A stretch of 37,382 nt of DNA from Mediterranea sp. (in: CFB group bacteria). GTDB taxonomy: Bacteria > Bacteroidota > Bacteroidia > Bacteroidales > Bacteroidaceae. Shown piece after piece: positions 15,626-26,598 of the stretch (position 1 is the stretch's first letter; each line of letters opens with the position of its first letter). The stretch lies in the NCBI GenBank assembly GCA_031261785.1, contig JAISIZ010000014.1:1-37382 (forward strand), in the 5' to 3' direction. A program made the translations under genes and the position numbers. The notes beneath the pieces are model-generated. The model searched no databases and was not told the DNA's origin. It worked only from the letters and a program-made list of their open reading frames with translations.

Positions 15626-17107
15626 ATGAAGAAGATCATACTACTTTACCTCGTCCCCCTGGCCACGGCGTTCCTGTCGTGCCAGAACCTGGAGGAGATG
15701 AACGAGAACCCCAACAGGTCGGGCCAGACGCATCCCAAGCTACTGCTCACGCAGGTGGAGTGGAGCGCCTTCAGCGCCGGCGTGGACGTGTCGCCGCAGT
15801 ACGCGCAGAAGATGCTGGTGCAGACCGACGGCGAGAGCAGCTACCAATACTATAAATGGAATCGCGGCGACTTCAGATACGCCTCCCTGCGCAACGTGGC
15901 GAAGATGATGGAAGAGGCCGAACGCGTGGGCGAGAAGGGATACGTGGCCATCGGGCATTTCTTCCGTGCCAACTACTTCTATCAAATGACGCTCATGTTT
16001 GGCGACATCCCTTACTCCGAGGCGCTCAAGGGCGAGACGAACGACGTCTACCAACCCGCCTACGACACGCAGAAGACGGTGATGGACGGCGTGCTCCAGG
16101 AACTGGCGACGGCCGACGAGCTGCTTCGTACGGCCACGGGCACCATCGACGGCGACATCATCTATGGTGGCGACACCGACCGCTGGCGGAGACTCGTCAA
16201 CGCCTTCAGGCTGAAAGTGCTCCTCACCCTGTCGCGCAGGGCGGACGATGCCGACCTCGACGTGCGCGCCACCTTTGCCCGCATCTACGCCGAGGAGCCG
16301 ATCATGCGCGACGGGACGGACGACGCCCAGCTGGTCTACCTCGACCAGGAGGGAAACCGCTACCCGGAGTTCAACTCCAGTGGCTTCGGATCGGGCATGT
16401 ACATGGATTCCACCTTCATACGTCGCCTGCAGGATCACCAGGACCCTCGCCTATTCCTCTTCTGCACGCAGACCAAGGAGGCCAAGGAGGCGGGGAAGGC
16501 CATCGACGACTTCACGGCCTACGAGGGCGGCAACCCCGTGGCGCCCTACGCCACGGTGAACGAGAAAGCCACCCGCGGCAAGGTGTCGAAAGTGCTCGAG
16601 CGCTACCACCAGGATCCCACCAACGAGCCGTCCACGCTGCTGGGCTACGCCGAGCAGGAACTCATCCTGGCCGAGGCCGCCGTAAGGGGATGGATCACCG
16701 CCGATGCCGACGAGCATTACCGCAATGGGGTGAAAGCGTCGTTCAAGTTTTACGAGACCTACGCCAAGAACCTCGGCGCTTACGTGAACGAGGCTGCCGC
16801 CGGGGCTTACCTGGCCTTGCCGGCGAACGACCTCGCCAGCCAACCCGACACCGACGCCCGCTTGGCATGCATTTTGTCGCAAAAGTATTTCAGGAGCTTC
16901 TTCCAAGGCTCGTGGGCGGCGCTCTTCGAGAACATGCGCACGGGATTGCCCGAGTTCATGCGTCCCGCCGGCGTGGAGATTCCTTTCCGATGGATGTATC
17001 CGCAGTCGGAATACAACTACAACGCCAGCCACGTCTCCGAAGCCATCAGCCGACAATTTGGCGAAGGCAACGACCGCATCGACCGGAAGACGTGGTGGCT
17101 AAAATGA
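15626..17107 (+). CDS. SusD/RagB-family outer membrane lipoprotein
   Basis: 493 residues with a lipoprotein signal peptide; the lipobox FLSC makes Cys19 the lipidated residue. The following NLEEMNENPNRSG and the Tyr/Trp-rich helical N-terminal half (YYKWNRGDFRYASLRNVAKM, HFFRANYFYQMTLMFGDIPY) are typical of the SusD_and_RagB-like group. The C-terminal MYPQSEYNYN followed by an Asn-rich end is also characteristic. SusD proteins sit on the cell surface and bind the substrate for their SusC partner. The gene follows SusC by 48 bases and precedes the phosphoesterase by 28 bases, so the operon is tight. Confidence 0.93.
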   Translation: MKKIILLYLVPLATAFLSCQNLEEMNENPNRSGQTHPKLLLTQVEWSAFSAGVDVSPQYAQKMLVQTDGESSYQYYKWNRGDFRYASLRNVAKMMEEAERVGEKGYVAIGHFFRANYFYQMTLMFGDIPYSEALKGETNDVYQPAYDTQKTVMDGVLQELATADELLRTATGTIDGDIIYGGDTDRWRRLVNAFRLKVLLTLSRRADDADLDVRATFARIYAEEPIMRDGTDDAQLVYLDQEGNRYPEFNSSGFGSGMYMDSTFIRRLQDHQDPRLFLFCTQTKEAKEAGKAIDDFTAYEGGNPVAPYATVNEKATRGKVSKVLERYHQDPTNEPSTLLGYAEQELILAEAAVRGWITADADEHYRNGVKASFKFYETYAKNLGAYVNEAAAGAYLALPANDLASQPDTDARLACILSQKYFRSFFQGSWAALFENMRTGLPEFMRPAGVEIPFRWMYPQSEYNYNASHVSEAISRQFGEGNDRIDRKTWWLK

Positions 17108-17135
17108 TGGATTAGTTGACAAATTGATACATAGA

Positions 17136-18134
17136 ATGAAAAAGATCATGTTACTCATCGCCGCCTTGGCGGCCGCCACTGCCCTGTGGGCGCAAAAGCA
17201 ACAGGTGGAATTACGGTTCGACGCCAACGGAGCGTTCAAGATCGTGCAGTTTACCGACATACACTACGTTGTCGACAAGGAAGAATCGCAGAAGTCCATC
17301 CGTATGATGAACGACGTGCTGGACAGGGAACACCCCAACCTGGTGGTGTTCACCGGCGACATCATTACCTGCCGCCCCCAGCAGCAGGGCTGGGACGAGG
17401 TGCTGGCCGTGCCCGAGCGATGGGGCATCCCTTATGCCGTGGTGCTGGGCAACCATGACGACGAGCATGATCTCACCCGCCGGCAAATCATGGACTACAT
17501 CACCGCCAAGCCTTTCTGCCTGTCGCGACGCGGTCCCGACTTCCTCAAGGGTGAGGGCAACTTCGTGCTCGAAGTGAAGGATGCCGGGCATCGTACGGCC
17601 GCCCTCGTCTACTGCATGGACTCCAACGCCTACGCCGAGGTGGACGGACAGAAAGGATACGACAGCTTCGGCCCCGACCAGGTGCGCTGGTACCAGGAGA
17701 ATAACGCCCACTACACCCGGCAGAACGGCGGCAAGCCCTATCCCGCTCTGGCCTTCTTCCACATCCCGCTACAGGAATACACCTTGCTCAACGACACGAG
17801 CAAGAACTACGTCAAGCCTCGCAAGGTGTATGGCCGCCGTACCGAAAAGGAGTGCCCGGGCATACTCAACACGGGCATGTTCGCCGCCATGGTGACGGGA
17901 GGTGACGTGATGGGTACCTTCGTAGGACACGACCACAACAACGAATACATCGGATACCTCAACGGCATCTGCCTCGGCTACGGGCGCTTCTCGGGCAGCA
18001 AGAACACTTACACCGACATCGGATACGGCGCGCGCGTCATCGTCATGAAGCAAGGCCAACGCCGCTTCGACACCTGGATACGCACCAGCGACGGGCAAGA
18101 GGAGCAGCGCATAAGCTACCCCGATGCTTTTTGA
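17136..18134 (+). CDS. Secreted calcineurin-like metallophosphoesterase (PAP29/DCR2-like)
   Basis: 332 residues from ATG 17136, beginning with a signal peptide (MKKIMLLIAALAAATALWAQ); a TTG at 17124 would add only four residues before it. The full motif set of the calcineurin-like superfamily is visible: DIH near residues 41-43, GD near 75, GNHDDEHD near 105-112, FHIPLQEY near 211 and GHDHNNEY near 266. The arrangement, with FKIVQFTDIHY and VVLGNHDDE, resembles plant PAP29 and yeast DCR2. It differs from the ACP5-like enzyme at 5210 in its first motif, so the two are not recent duplicates. Expected role: phosphate removal from an organic phosphoester in the periplasm or at the surface. As last gene of the SusCD operon it probably acts on the imported or surface-bound substrate. 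Confidence 0.88.
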   Translation: MKKIMLLIAALAAATALWAQKQQVELRFDANGAFKIVQFTDIHYVVDKEESQKSIRMMNDVLDREHPNLVVFTGDIITCRPQQQGWDEVLAVPERWGIPYAVVLGNHDDEHDLTRRQIMDYITAKPFCLSRRGPDFLKGEGNFVLEVKDAGHRTAALVYCMDSNAYAEVDGQKGYDSFGPDQVRWYQENNAHYTRQNGGKPYPALAFFHIPLQEYTLLNDTSKNYVKPRKVYGRRTEKECPGILNTGMFAAMVTGGDVMGTFVGHDHNNEYIGYLNGICLGYGRFSGSKNTYTDIGYGARVIVMKQGQRRFDTWIRTSDGQEEQRISYPDAF

Positions 18135-18139
18135 ATGAA

Positions 18140-18206
18140 GAATTAAGAATGAAGAATGAAGAATGGGGCGCACGTTCCCAAATTCTTAATTCTTCATTCT
18201 TAATTC
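18140..18206. repeat. Inverted repeat, 25-bp arms with one mismatch
   Basis: Left arm 18140-18164 starts GAATTAAGAATGAAGAAT; right arm 18182-18206 is its reverse complement except for one base. The loop is about 17 bases. The arms are built of short GAATTAAGAAT-like words. It lies just after the phosphoesterase gene and may act as a terminator or be a dispersed intergenic element. Confidence 0.75.
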
Positions 18207-18218
18207 AAAAAAGTAAGC

Positions 18219-18227
18219 TATCTTCGC
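18219..18227 (+). promoter_or_regulatory. Possible -7 element of the MgtC/DUF4010 gene
   Basis: TATCTTCGC, one base from TAnnTTTGC, lies only seven bases before the ATG at 18235. If real, the messenger would have a very short leader or be leaderless. Confidence 0.3.
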
Positions 18228-18234
18228 GGCAGAT

Positions 18235-19533
18235 ATGGAAGAACAGCTATACACCTATCTGCCCCGCGAATTGGTCACCTTCGTTCTCGTGACCCTCTTC
18301 TCGCTGCTCATCGGCCTCTCGCAGCGCCGCATCAGCCTCAAGCGCGAGGGGGAGACTACGCTATTTGGCACCGACCGTACGTTCACCTTCATAGGCATAC
18401 TGGGCTATCTGCTCTACATGCTCGACCCCAAGGAGCTGCATCTCTTCATGGGTGGGGGGCTGGTATTGGGCGGGCTGCTGGGGCTGAACTACTACGTGAA
18501 GCAGACACGCTTCCATGTGTTTGGCATCACCACCATCCTCATCGCCCTGATCACCTATTGCATGGCGCCTATCGTGGCCACGCAGCCGTCGTGGTTCTAC
18601 GTCATGGTCGTGGTGGTGGTGTTGCTGCTCACCGAGATGAAGCACTCGTTCACCGAGCTGGCGCAGCGGATGAAGAACGACGAGATGGTGACGTTGGCCA
18701 AGTTTCTCGCCATCAGCGGCATCATCCTTCCTATACTGCCCGACACCACGGTGATTCCGGGCATCGACCTTACGCCCTACACCATCTGGCTGGCCACGGT
18801 GGTGGTGTCGGGCATCTCTTACCTCTCGTATCTGTTGCGACGCTATGTCTTCCACCAGTCGGGCATACTCATGTCGGGCATCATCGGCGGGCTGTACAGC
18901 AGCACGGCCACCATCTCCGTGCTGGCGCGCAAGAGCCGGTCTGCCTCGGCACAGGAGGCGGCGGAGTATGCGGCGGCCATGTTGATGGCCGTGAGCATGA
19001 TGTTCCTGCGTTTCTTTATCCTCATCTTTATCTTCAGCAAGGAGGTGTTCTCCACCATATACGCTTACCTGCTCGTCATGGCGGTGCTGACGGCGGGCGT
19101 GGCCTGGTTTCTCCACACCCGCGGCAAGCGGAAAGGCTCCTCGGCCGAGGAAGAAGAGGAGGACGACGGCAGCAGCAACCCGCTGGAGTTCAAGGTGGCG
19201 CTCATCTTCGCCGCCCTTTTCGTTCTCTTCACCGTGCTCACGCACTATACGCTGATTTATGCCGGTACGGGCGGACTGAACCTGCTCTCGTTCGTCTCGG
19301 GACTGAGCGACATCACTCCCTTCGTGCTCAACCTGTTGCAGAATACGAAGAGCGTGGCCGTGCTCGTCATCGCCGCATGTAGCATGCAGGCCATCGTGAG
19401 CAATATCCTGGTCAACGCTTGCTATGCCCTTTTCTTCGCCGGTCGGGGCAGTAAGCTACGCCCTTGGATCCTCGGTGGCTTCGGCACCGTCATCGCTTGC
19501 AACCTCGTGTTGCTGCTGGTGTTCTACCTTTGA
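18235..19533 (+). CDS. MgtC/SapB-like and DUF4010 membrane protein
   Basis: 432 residues, almost entirely hydrophobic, with about 11-12 predicted membrane segments and one polar loop near residues 300-318 (KRKGSSAEEEEEDDG). The N-terminal third (FSLLIGLSQRR with a following charged loop) resembles the MgtC/SapB domain, and the C-terminal two thirds with SGIIGGLYSSTATISVLARKS resembles DUF4010. Proteins of this architecture are widespread, of unknown transport function, and often annotated as MgtC family proteins. It is a single-gene unit between the inverted repeat and the convergent gyrB. The family call is from the layout and the GGLYSSTAT motif; function is not known. Confidence 0.75.
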   Translation: MEEQLYTYLPRELVTFVLVTLFSLLIGLSQRRISLKREGETTLFGTDRTFTFIGILGYLLYMLDPKELHLFMGGGLVLGGLLGLNYYVKQTRFHVFGITTILIALITYCMAPIVATQPSWFYVMVVVVVLLLTEMKHSFTELAQRMKNDEMVTLAKFLAISGIILPILPDTTVIPGIDLTPYTIWLATVVVSGISYLSYLLRRYVFHQSGILMSGIIGGLYSSTATISVLARKSRSASAQEAAEYAAAMLMAVSMMFLRFFILIFIFSKEVFSTIYAYLLVMAVLTAGVAWFLHTRGKRKGSSAEEEEEDDGSSNPLEFKVALIFAALFVLFTVLTHYTLIYAGTGGLNLLSFVSGLSDITPFVLNLLQNTKSVAVLVIAACSMQAIVSNILVNACYALFFAGRGSKLRPWILGGFGTVIACNLVLLLVFYL

Positions 19534-19565
19534 AAGAGACGACGGGCAAGAATGCTTTTTTGTAG

Positions 19566-19600
19566 AAAAAGAGACGGCCGCCTCCCGGGAAGGAGACGGC
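19566..19600 (-). terminator. Intrinsic terminator of gyrB
   Basis: On the minus strand, GCCGTCTCC (19600-19592), a six-base loop, then GGAGGCGGC (19585-19577) form a 9-bp stem with one G-U pair, and TTTTT follows at 19570-19566. It lies 32 bases after the gyrB stop codon. On the plus strand the stem carries a mismatch and lacks a T run, so it is mainly a minus-strand signal. Confidence 0.7.
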
Positions 19601-19631
19601 TGTCAATGTGTGTACTCATGATCGTGTGCCG

Positions 19632-21608
<1,977 letters not shown>

Positions 21609-21619
21609 TTAAAAACCGA

Positions 21620-21628
21620 GCAAAAGTA
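21620..21628 (-). promoter_or_regulatory. -7 element of gyrB promoter
   Basis: On the minus strand TACTTTTGC matches TAnnTTTGC exactly, 29 bases before the gyrB ATG. The -33 position reads TTCG, a weak match to TTTG. Confidence 0.55.
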
Positions 21629-21697
21629 GTGATTTATATCGACTTGGCGAAGCATAAAGCGTGAAAAAGACCTAAGAAAGAGATGTTTTCCGCACGC

Positions 21698-23497
21698 TCA
21701 CGACTTGTTGGCCCGTTTGCGCTCCGTCTCGTCGAGTATGACCTTACGCATACGCATGGCTTTGGGTGTCACTTCGACGTATTCGTCGGCCTTGATGTAC
21801 TCCAGCGCCTCTTCGAGCGAGAACTGTACGGGGGGGATGAGGCGGGCCTTGTCGTCGGCACCCGAGGCGCGCATATTGGTGAGCTTCTTCGACTTGGTGA
21901 CGTTGATCACGAGGTCGTTGTCGTGCGAGTGCTCGCCGACGACCTGTCCGGCGTACACCTCTTCCTGCGGGAAGATGAAGAAGCGTCCGCGGTCCTGCAG
22001 CTTGTCGATGGCGTAGGCGAAGGCGGTGCCGGTTTCCATGGCGATCATGGAGCCGTTGGTGCGGCGTTCGATCTCGCCTTTGTGGGGTTGGTATTCCTTG
22101 AAGCGGTGGGCCATGATGGCTTCGCCGGCCGAGGCGGTGAGCACGTTGGTGCGCAGGCCGATGATGCCTCGCGAGGGCATGTCAAACTCCAGGTTCACCC
22201 GATCGCCGTTGCTCTCCATCTTGACCATCTCGCCCTTGCGTCGGGTCACCATGTCGATCATCTTGCTGGCGTACTCTTCGGGCACGCTGATGGTGAGTTC
22301 TTCTACCGGTTCGCAGCGTTTGCCATCCACCTCCTTGTAGATCACTTGCGGCTGTCCCACTTGCAACTCGTATCCCTCGCGGCGCATGGTCTCGATGAGC
22401 ACGGAGAGGTGTAGCACGCCGCGCCCGGAGACGATCCACTTGCCGTCTTCCTCGCTCTTGCGCACACGCAGGGCAAGGTTTTTGTCCAGCTCCTTCGTGA
22501 GGCGGTCCTGGATGTGGCGGGAGGTGACGTATTTTCCGTCGCGCCCGAAGAAGGGCGAATCGTTGATGGTGAAGAGCATGCTCATGGTCGGCTCGTCGAT
22601 GGCGATGGGGGGTAATGCCTCGGGATTGTCGTAGTCGCAAATGGTATCGCCGATCTCGAATCCGTCGATACCCACCAAGGCGCAGATGTCGCCCGAGGAG
22701 ACCTCGCTGGCCTTTGCCCGTCCCAGTCCTTCGAACACGTGCAGCTCCTTAATCTTGCTCTTCAGCAAGGTGCCGTCGCGCTTGGCCAGCGTCACGTTCA
22801 TGCCTTCGCGCAGGGTGCCCCGGTGCACCCGCCCGATGGCGATGCGGCCGGTGTACGAGGAGTAGTCGAGCGAGGTGACGAGCATCTGTGGCGTGCCCTC
22901 CAGCTGGGTGGGGGCAGGTATGTTGTCGATGATGCAGTCGAGCAGCGCGGTGATGTTATCGGTAGGTGTCTTCCAGTCGGCGCTCATCCAGTTGTTTTTG
23001 GCGGATCCGTAGACGACGGGGAAGTCGAGCTGCTCCTCGGTGGCGTTGAGGCTGAACATGAGGTCGAACACTTGCTCGTGTACCTCCTCGGGACGGCAGT
23101 TGGGCTTGTCTACCTTGTTCACTACCACGATGGGCTTCAGTCCTATCTGCAAGGCTTTTTGCAGCACGAAGCGGGTCTGCGGCATAGGGCCTTCGAACGC
23201 GTCGACCAGCAGCAGGCAGCCGTCGGCCATGTTGAGCACGCGCTCCACCTCGCCGCCAAAATCGCTGTGGCCCGGGGTGTCGATGATGTTGATCTTCGTG
23301 CCTTTGTAATCAATGGATACGTTCTTGGAAAGGATGGTGATACCGCGCTCGCGTTCGAGGTCGTTGTTATCCAGTATCAGTTCCCCACTATTTTGATTGT
23401 TGCGGAAGAGATGCCCTGCCAACAACATCTTGTCTACCAGCGTAGTCTTCCCATGGTCGACATGGGCGATGATCGCAATATTTCGAATGTTCTGCAT
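21698..23497 (-). CDS. typA: Ribosome-associated GTPase TypA/BipA
   Basis: 599 residues, the normal length. The translational-GTPase motifs are clear: G1 AHVDHGKTT near residues 11-19, G2/switch region ERERGITI, G3 [10 protein letters not shown] and G4 NKVDKPNC. The C-terminal part has [20 protein letters not shown] and [14 protein letters not shown], which set TypA apart from EF-G and LepA. TypA binds the 70S ribosome under stress and helps 50S assembly. It is transcribed alone, divergent from rpsO. Confidence 0.95.
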   Translation of the reverse strand: MQNIRNIAIIAHVDHGKTTLVDKMLLAGHLFRNNQNSGELILDNNDLERERGITILSKNVSIDYKGTKINIIDTPGHSDFGGEVERVLNMADGCLLLVDAFEGPMPQTRFVLQKALQIGLKPIVVVNKVDKPNCRPEEVHEQVFDLMFSLNATEEQLDFPVVYGSAKNNWMSADWKTPTDNITALLDCIIDNIPAPTQLEGTPQMLVTSLDYSSYTGRIAIGRVHRGTLREGMNVTLAKRDGTLLKSKIKELHVFEGLGRAKASEVSSGDICALVGIDGFEIGDTICDYDNPEALPPIAIDEPTMSMLFTINDSPFFGRDGKYVTSRHIQDRLTKELDKNLALRVRKSEEDGKWIVSGRGVLHLSVLIETMRREGYELQVGQPQVIYKEVDGKRCEPVEELTISVPEEYASKMIDMVTRRKGEMVKMESNGDRVNLEFDMPSRGIIGLRTNVLTASAGEAIMAHRFKEYQPHKGEIERRTNGSMIAMETGTAFAYAIDKLQDRGRFFIFPQEEVYAGQVVGEHSHDNDLVINVTKSKKLTNMRASGADDKARLIPPVQFSLEEALEYIKADEYVEVTPKAMRMRKVILDETERKRANKS

Positions 23498-23519
23498 TAT
23501 AATACCTGTTTAATTGGCC

Positions 23520-23528
23520 GCGAAGTTA
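23520..23528 (-). promoter_or_regulatory. Probable -7 element of typA
   Basis: On the minus strand TAACTTCGC, 22 bases before the ATG. It is identical in sequence and distance to the element before menA. No -33 TTTG is seen. Confidence 0.4.
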
Positions 23529-23580
23529 CGAAAATAGGTTCATAAACATGCCTTGCCCCGCGTTTTTTTGGCGTAAAGCG

Positions 23581-23612
23581 TTGTGAGGTATAAAGATAAT
23601 GCCTATCTTTGC
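23581..23612 (+). promoter_or_regulatory. Promoter of rpsO
   Basis: TTGT at 23581-23584, 19 bases, then TATCTTTGC at 23604-23612, an exact -7 match. Transcription would begin near 23619, so rpsO starts at 23655 and not at the in-frame codon at 23583. Confidence 0.65.
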
Positions 23613-23654
23613 AGCCCCGAATATGGGATAAGTAATCTTTTAAAATTAAACATT

Positions 23655-23924
23655 ATGTATTTAGACGCTGCTAAGAAGCAAGAGATCTTCGGAAAATACG
23701 GAAAGTCCAACACTGATACTGGCTCGGCTGAGGCGCAGATAGCTTTGTTCTCCTACCGTATCTCCCACCTGACGGAGCACCTGAAGCTCAACAGGAAAGA
23801 TTATAGTACAGAAAGAGCGTTGACAATGCTGGTAGGCAAGCGTCGCCGCTTGCTCGACTACCTGAAGGACAGGGACATCGCACGCTACCGCGCCATTATC
23901 AAAGAGCTTGGCTTGCGTAAGTGA
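23655..23924 (+). CDS. rpsO: 30S ribosomal protein S15
   Basis: 89 residues, the standard length. The family pattern is clear: GSAEAQIALFSYRISHLTEHLKLNRKDYS, then LVGKRRRLLDYLKDRD and a basic end. S15 binds 16S rRNA in the central domain early in small-subunit assembly. The start is set by the family N-terminus (MYLDAAKKQEIF) and by the promoter just upstream. The gene is single and followed at once by a terminator. Confidence 0.96.
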   Translation: MYLDAAKKQEIFGKYGKSNTDTGSAEAQIALFSYRISHLTEHLKLNRKDYSTERALTMLVGKRRRLLDYLKDRDIARYRAIIKELGLRK

Positions 23925-23945
23925 TCGCGCTTGCGCCGAAGAGTT

Positions 23946-23980
23946 AAAAACCGTTTCTCCCCGCGAGAAGCGGTTTTTTT
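23946..23980 (+). terminator. Intrinsic terminator of rpsO
   Basis: ACCGTTTCTC, loop CCCGC, GAGAAGCGGT forms a 10-bp stem with one G-U pair, followed by a run of T. A run of A on the left side could extend the stem and allow function in both directions. Confidence 0.85.
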
Positions 23981-23992
23981 CGTGGCCTAACG

Positions 23993-24024
23993 TTGCGGGG
24001 CTATGAAGATTTTGCTACTTTTGC
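23993..24024 (+). promoter_or_regulatory. Promoter of the XRE-cupin gene
   Basis: TTGC at 23993-23996, 19 bases, then TACTTTTGC at 24016-24024, an exact -7 match. The start codon is 49 bases further. Confidence 0.6.
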
Positions 24025-24072
24025 GCCATCGATATGACAATTTATCGCTTTTAGAACTAAAATACTTTCAAT

Positions 24073-24648
24073 ATGGACACGAGTAAGTTCGTTGGAGAGA
24101 AAATAAAGTCGCTCCGCACAGATAAGTCAATCAGTATAGATGAGCTTTCGGAACGCTCCGGACTGGCCGTCGAGCAAATCGAGCGCATCGAGAACAACAT
24201 CGATATCCCCTCGCTGGCGCCGCTCATCAAGATCGCGCGCGTGCTGGGCGTACGGTTGGGCACGTTCCTCGACGACCGCGAGGAGGTGGGACCGGTGGTC
24301 TGCCGCAAGAAGGGAGGTGGCGACGCCATCAGCTTCTCCAACAACGCCATCCATTCGCGCAAGCACATGGAGTACCATTCCTTGTCGAGGTCGAAGGCGG
24401 ACCGGCACATGGAACCGTTTATCATCGACGTGATACCGAGCGAGGACACCGATTTCGTGCTCTCGTCGCACGAGGGCGAGGAGTTCATCATGGTGATGGA
24501 GGGAACCATGGAAATCAGCTACGGCAAGAACACTTATCTGCTCGAGGTGGGCGACAGCATCTACTACGATTCCATCGTTCCCCACCATGTGCACGCCTAC
24601 GAAGGCCAGAAGGCGAAGATCCTGGCTGTCATCTATACACCCACATAG
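24073..24648 (+). CDS. XRE-family regulator with C-terminal cupin domain
   Basis: 191 residues. An N-terminal helix-turn-helix of the XRE type covers about residues 8-66 (SIDELSERSGLAVEQIERIENN). A small cupin barrel covers about 110-189, with HEGEEFIMVMEGTMEISYG and the second motif GDSIYYDSIVPHHVHA. This two-domain layout is common in regulators that sense a small molecule through the cupin and control a nearby metabolic gene. The next gene on the same strand is an acyl-CoA ligase, a pairing that I believe recurs in Bacteroidetes. A role in controlling fatty-acid or aromatic-acid activation is therefore reasonable but inferred. A strong inverted repeat separates the two genes. Confidence 0.9.
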   Translation: MDTSKFVGEKIKSLRTDKSISIDELSERSGLAVEQIERIENNIDIPSLAPLIKIARVLGVRLGTFLDDREEVGPVVCRKKGGGDAISFSNNAIHSRKHMEYHSLSRSKADRHMEPFIIDVIPSEDTDFVLSSHEGEEFIMVMEGTMEISYGKNTYLLEVGDSIYYDSIVPHHVHAYEGQKAKILAVIYTPT

Positions 24649-24659
24649 TCGTGGAGATT

Positions 24660-24760
24660 CACCACAGATTACACAGATTCACACAGATTAATTTATTCTC
24701 GCATAAACTTCCGTTTATCGTCATTAATATAATCTGTGTGAATCTGTGTAATCTGTGGTG
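24660..24760. repeat. Perfect 31-bp inverted repeat with nested hairpin
   Basis: Arms at 24660-24690 and 24730-24760 are exact reverse complements. Each arm is itself three copies of a CACAGATT-like word about ten bases apart. The 39-base loop holds a second hairpin, ATAAAC-TTCC-GTTTAT. It lies between the XRE-cupin and acyl-CoA ligase genes, where it could weaken or end transcription. Confidence 0.9.
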
Positions 24761-24804
24761 TCTCCCGCAATCACCAATCGCTAATCACTAATCACTATTT
24801 CTCC

Positions 24805-26454
24805 GTGACTTTATCCGATCGTACGCTCGGCCAGTGGCTGGAACACTGGGCCGAGGTGTCACCCGACAGGGAGTGCATCGTGTACTCCGACCGCAACTTG
24901 CGTTTTACCTGGAAACAATTCGACCATCGTGTGGACGACATGGCCAAGGGCCTGATAGCTATCGGCGTGGGCCGGGGCACGCACGTGGGTATCTGGGCCG
25001 CCAACGTGCCCGACTGGCTGACGCTGCTCTATGCCTGCGCCAAGATAGGGGCGGTGTACGTCACCGTGAACACCAGTTACAAACAGTCCGAGCTGGAGTA
25101 CCTCTGCCGCGATTCGGACATGCATACCCTTTGCATCGTCAACGGGGAGAAGGATAGCGACTTCGTCGAGATGACCTACGCCATGCTTCCCGAGCTGCGC
25201 GCCTGCGAGCGGGGACACCTGAAGAGTGAGCGTTTTCCGCAGATGAAAAACGTGGTTTACGTAGGGCAGGAGAAACATAGGGGTATGTACAACACCGCCG
25301 AACTGTTGCTGCTGGGCGAGAACATCGAGGACAACCACCTCGACGTGCTGAAAGCCCGGGTGGAATGCCACGACGTGGTGAACATGCAGTACACCTCGGG
25401 CACCACCGGATTCCCCAAGGGGGTGATGCTTACACATTATAATATAGCCAACAACGGATACCTCACAGGCGAGCACATGCGCTTCACGGCCGAAGACAAG
25501 CTTTGCTGCTGCGTGCCGCTCTTCCATTGCTTCGGCGTGGTGCTGGCCACCATGAACTGCCTCACGCATGGCTGCACGGAGGTGATGGTGGAGCGCTTCG
25601 ATCCGCTGGTGGTGCTTGCCTCCATACACAAGGAGCGGTGTACCGCCCTCTACGGCGTGCCCACCATGTTCATCGCCGAGCTGAACCACCCGATGTTCGA
25701 CCTCTTCGACGTCTCGAGCCTCCGCACCGGCATCATGGCCGGATCGCTTTGCCCCGTGGAGCTGATGAAGCGGGTGGAGGAGAAGATGTTCATGCGCGTG
25801 ACCAGCGTGTACGGCCTCACGGAAACGTCGCCCGGCATGACGCAGACCCGCATAGACGACACCTTCGAACAGCGCTGCAACACCGTGGGGCGCGACTACG
25901 AGTTCACCGAAGTCAAGGTGATCGACCCCGAGACCGGCAACGAATGTCCCGTGGGCACGCAAGGCGAGATGTGTAGCCGGGGCTACAACACCATGAAGGG
26001 ATATTACCATAATCCCGAAGCCACGGCCGAAGCTATCGACACGAACGGCTTCCTGCACTCGGGCGACCTTGGCATCAAAGATGCCGAAGGCTTTTACCGC
26101 ATCACCGGACGCATCAAGGACATGATTATCCGCGGCGGCGAGAACATCTATCCCCGAGAGATCGAGGAATATCTCTACAAGCTCGACGGCGTGAAGGATG
26201 TGCAGGTGGCCGGTATACCCTCGCCGAAATATGGAGAGGCGGTGGGTGCCTTCATTATCCTGAAGGAGGGGGTGGAGATGCATGAATCCGACGTGCGCGA
26301 CTTCTGCCGTAACCAGATCGCCCGCTATAAGATTCCGAAATACATCTTCTTCGTCGACGAGTTTCCCATGACCGGCAGCGGCAAGATCCAGAAGTTCAAG
26401 CTGAAGGAGCTGGGCGTTCGGCTTTGCGAAGAGCAGGGTATAGAAATCGTCTGA
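24805..26454 (+). CDS. AMP-dependent acyl-CoA ligase (fatty-acid CoA ligase type)
   Basis: 549 residues starting at a GTG; the N-terminus [23 protein letters not shown] fits the family and no ATG is nearby. The AMP-binding motif is [18 protein letters not shown] near residues 196-213. Further family motifs are [13 protein letters not shown], the hinge region [22 protein letters not shown] and the C-terminal catalytic Lys in [13 protein letters not shown]. The enzyme activates a carboxylic acid as an acyl-adenylate and transfers it to CoA in the cytoplasm. The sequence is closer to medium/long-chain acyl-CoA synthetases than to acetyl-CoA synthetase. It follows the XRE-cupin gene, which may regulate it. 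Confidence 0.92.
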   Translation: MTLSDRTLGQWLEHWAEVSPDRECIVYSDRNLRFTWKQFDHRVDDMAKGLIAIGVGRGTHVGIWAANVPDWLTLLYACAKIGAVYVTVNTSYKQSELEYLCRDSDMHTLCIVNGEKDSDFVEMTYAMLPELRACERGHLKSERFPQMKNVVYVGQEKHRGMYNTAELLLLGENIEDNHLDVLKARVECHDVVNMQYTSGTTGFPKGVMLTHYNIANNGYLTGEHMRFTAEDKLCCCVPLFHCFGVVLATMNCLTHGCTEVMVERFDPLVVLASIHKERCTALYGVPTMFIAELNHPMFDLFDVSSLRTGIMAGSLCPVELMKRVEEKMFMRVTSVYGLTETSPGMTQTRIDDTFEQRCNTVGRDYEFTEVKVIDPETGNECPVGTQGEMCSRGYNTMKGYYHNPEATAEAIDTNGFLHSGDLGIKDAEGFYRITGRIKDMIIRGGENIYPREIEEYLYKLDGVKDVQVAGIPSPKYGEAVGAFIILKEGVEMHESDVRDFCRNQIARYKIPKYIFFVDEFPMTGSGKIQKFKLKELGVRLCEEQGIEIV

Positions 26455-26542
26455 TCGATAGGCCTCCCGGCGCTGCGCTGGAGGAAATAGTTGAGGAATC
26501 CGCATGAGCTTGCGCAAATGGCGGAGAATAGTCCATCTTTTA

Positions 26543-26574
26543 TTTGCGGATGGTGGATTTTTATCTATCTTTGC
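26543..26574 (+). promoter_or_regulatory. Strong promoter of the first hicAB module
   Basis: TTTG at 26543-26546, exactly 19 bases, then TATCTTTGC at 26566-26574. This is the best match to the Bacteroidetes consensus in the window. It also rules out the in-frame start at 26491 for hicA. Confidence 0.75.
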
Positions 26575-26598
26575 AACGTAATTAAGAAGATATGTTTC

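Noticed and set aside
26463..26484. Hairpin after the acyl-CoA ligase gene as a terminator
   Set aside because: CCTCC and GGAGG can pair with an inner GCGC stem, but the internal loop is uneven and no T run follows.
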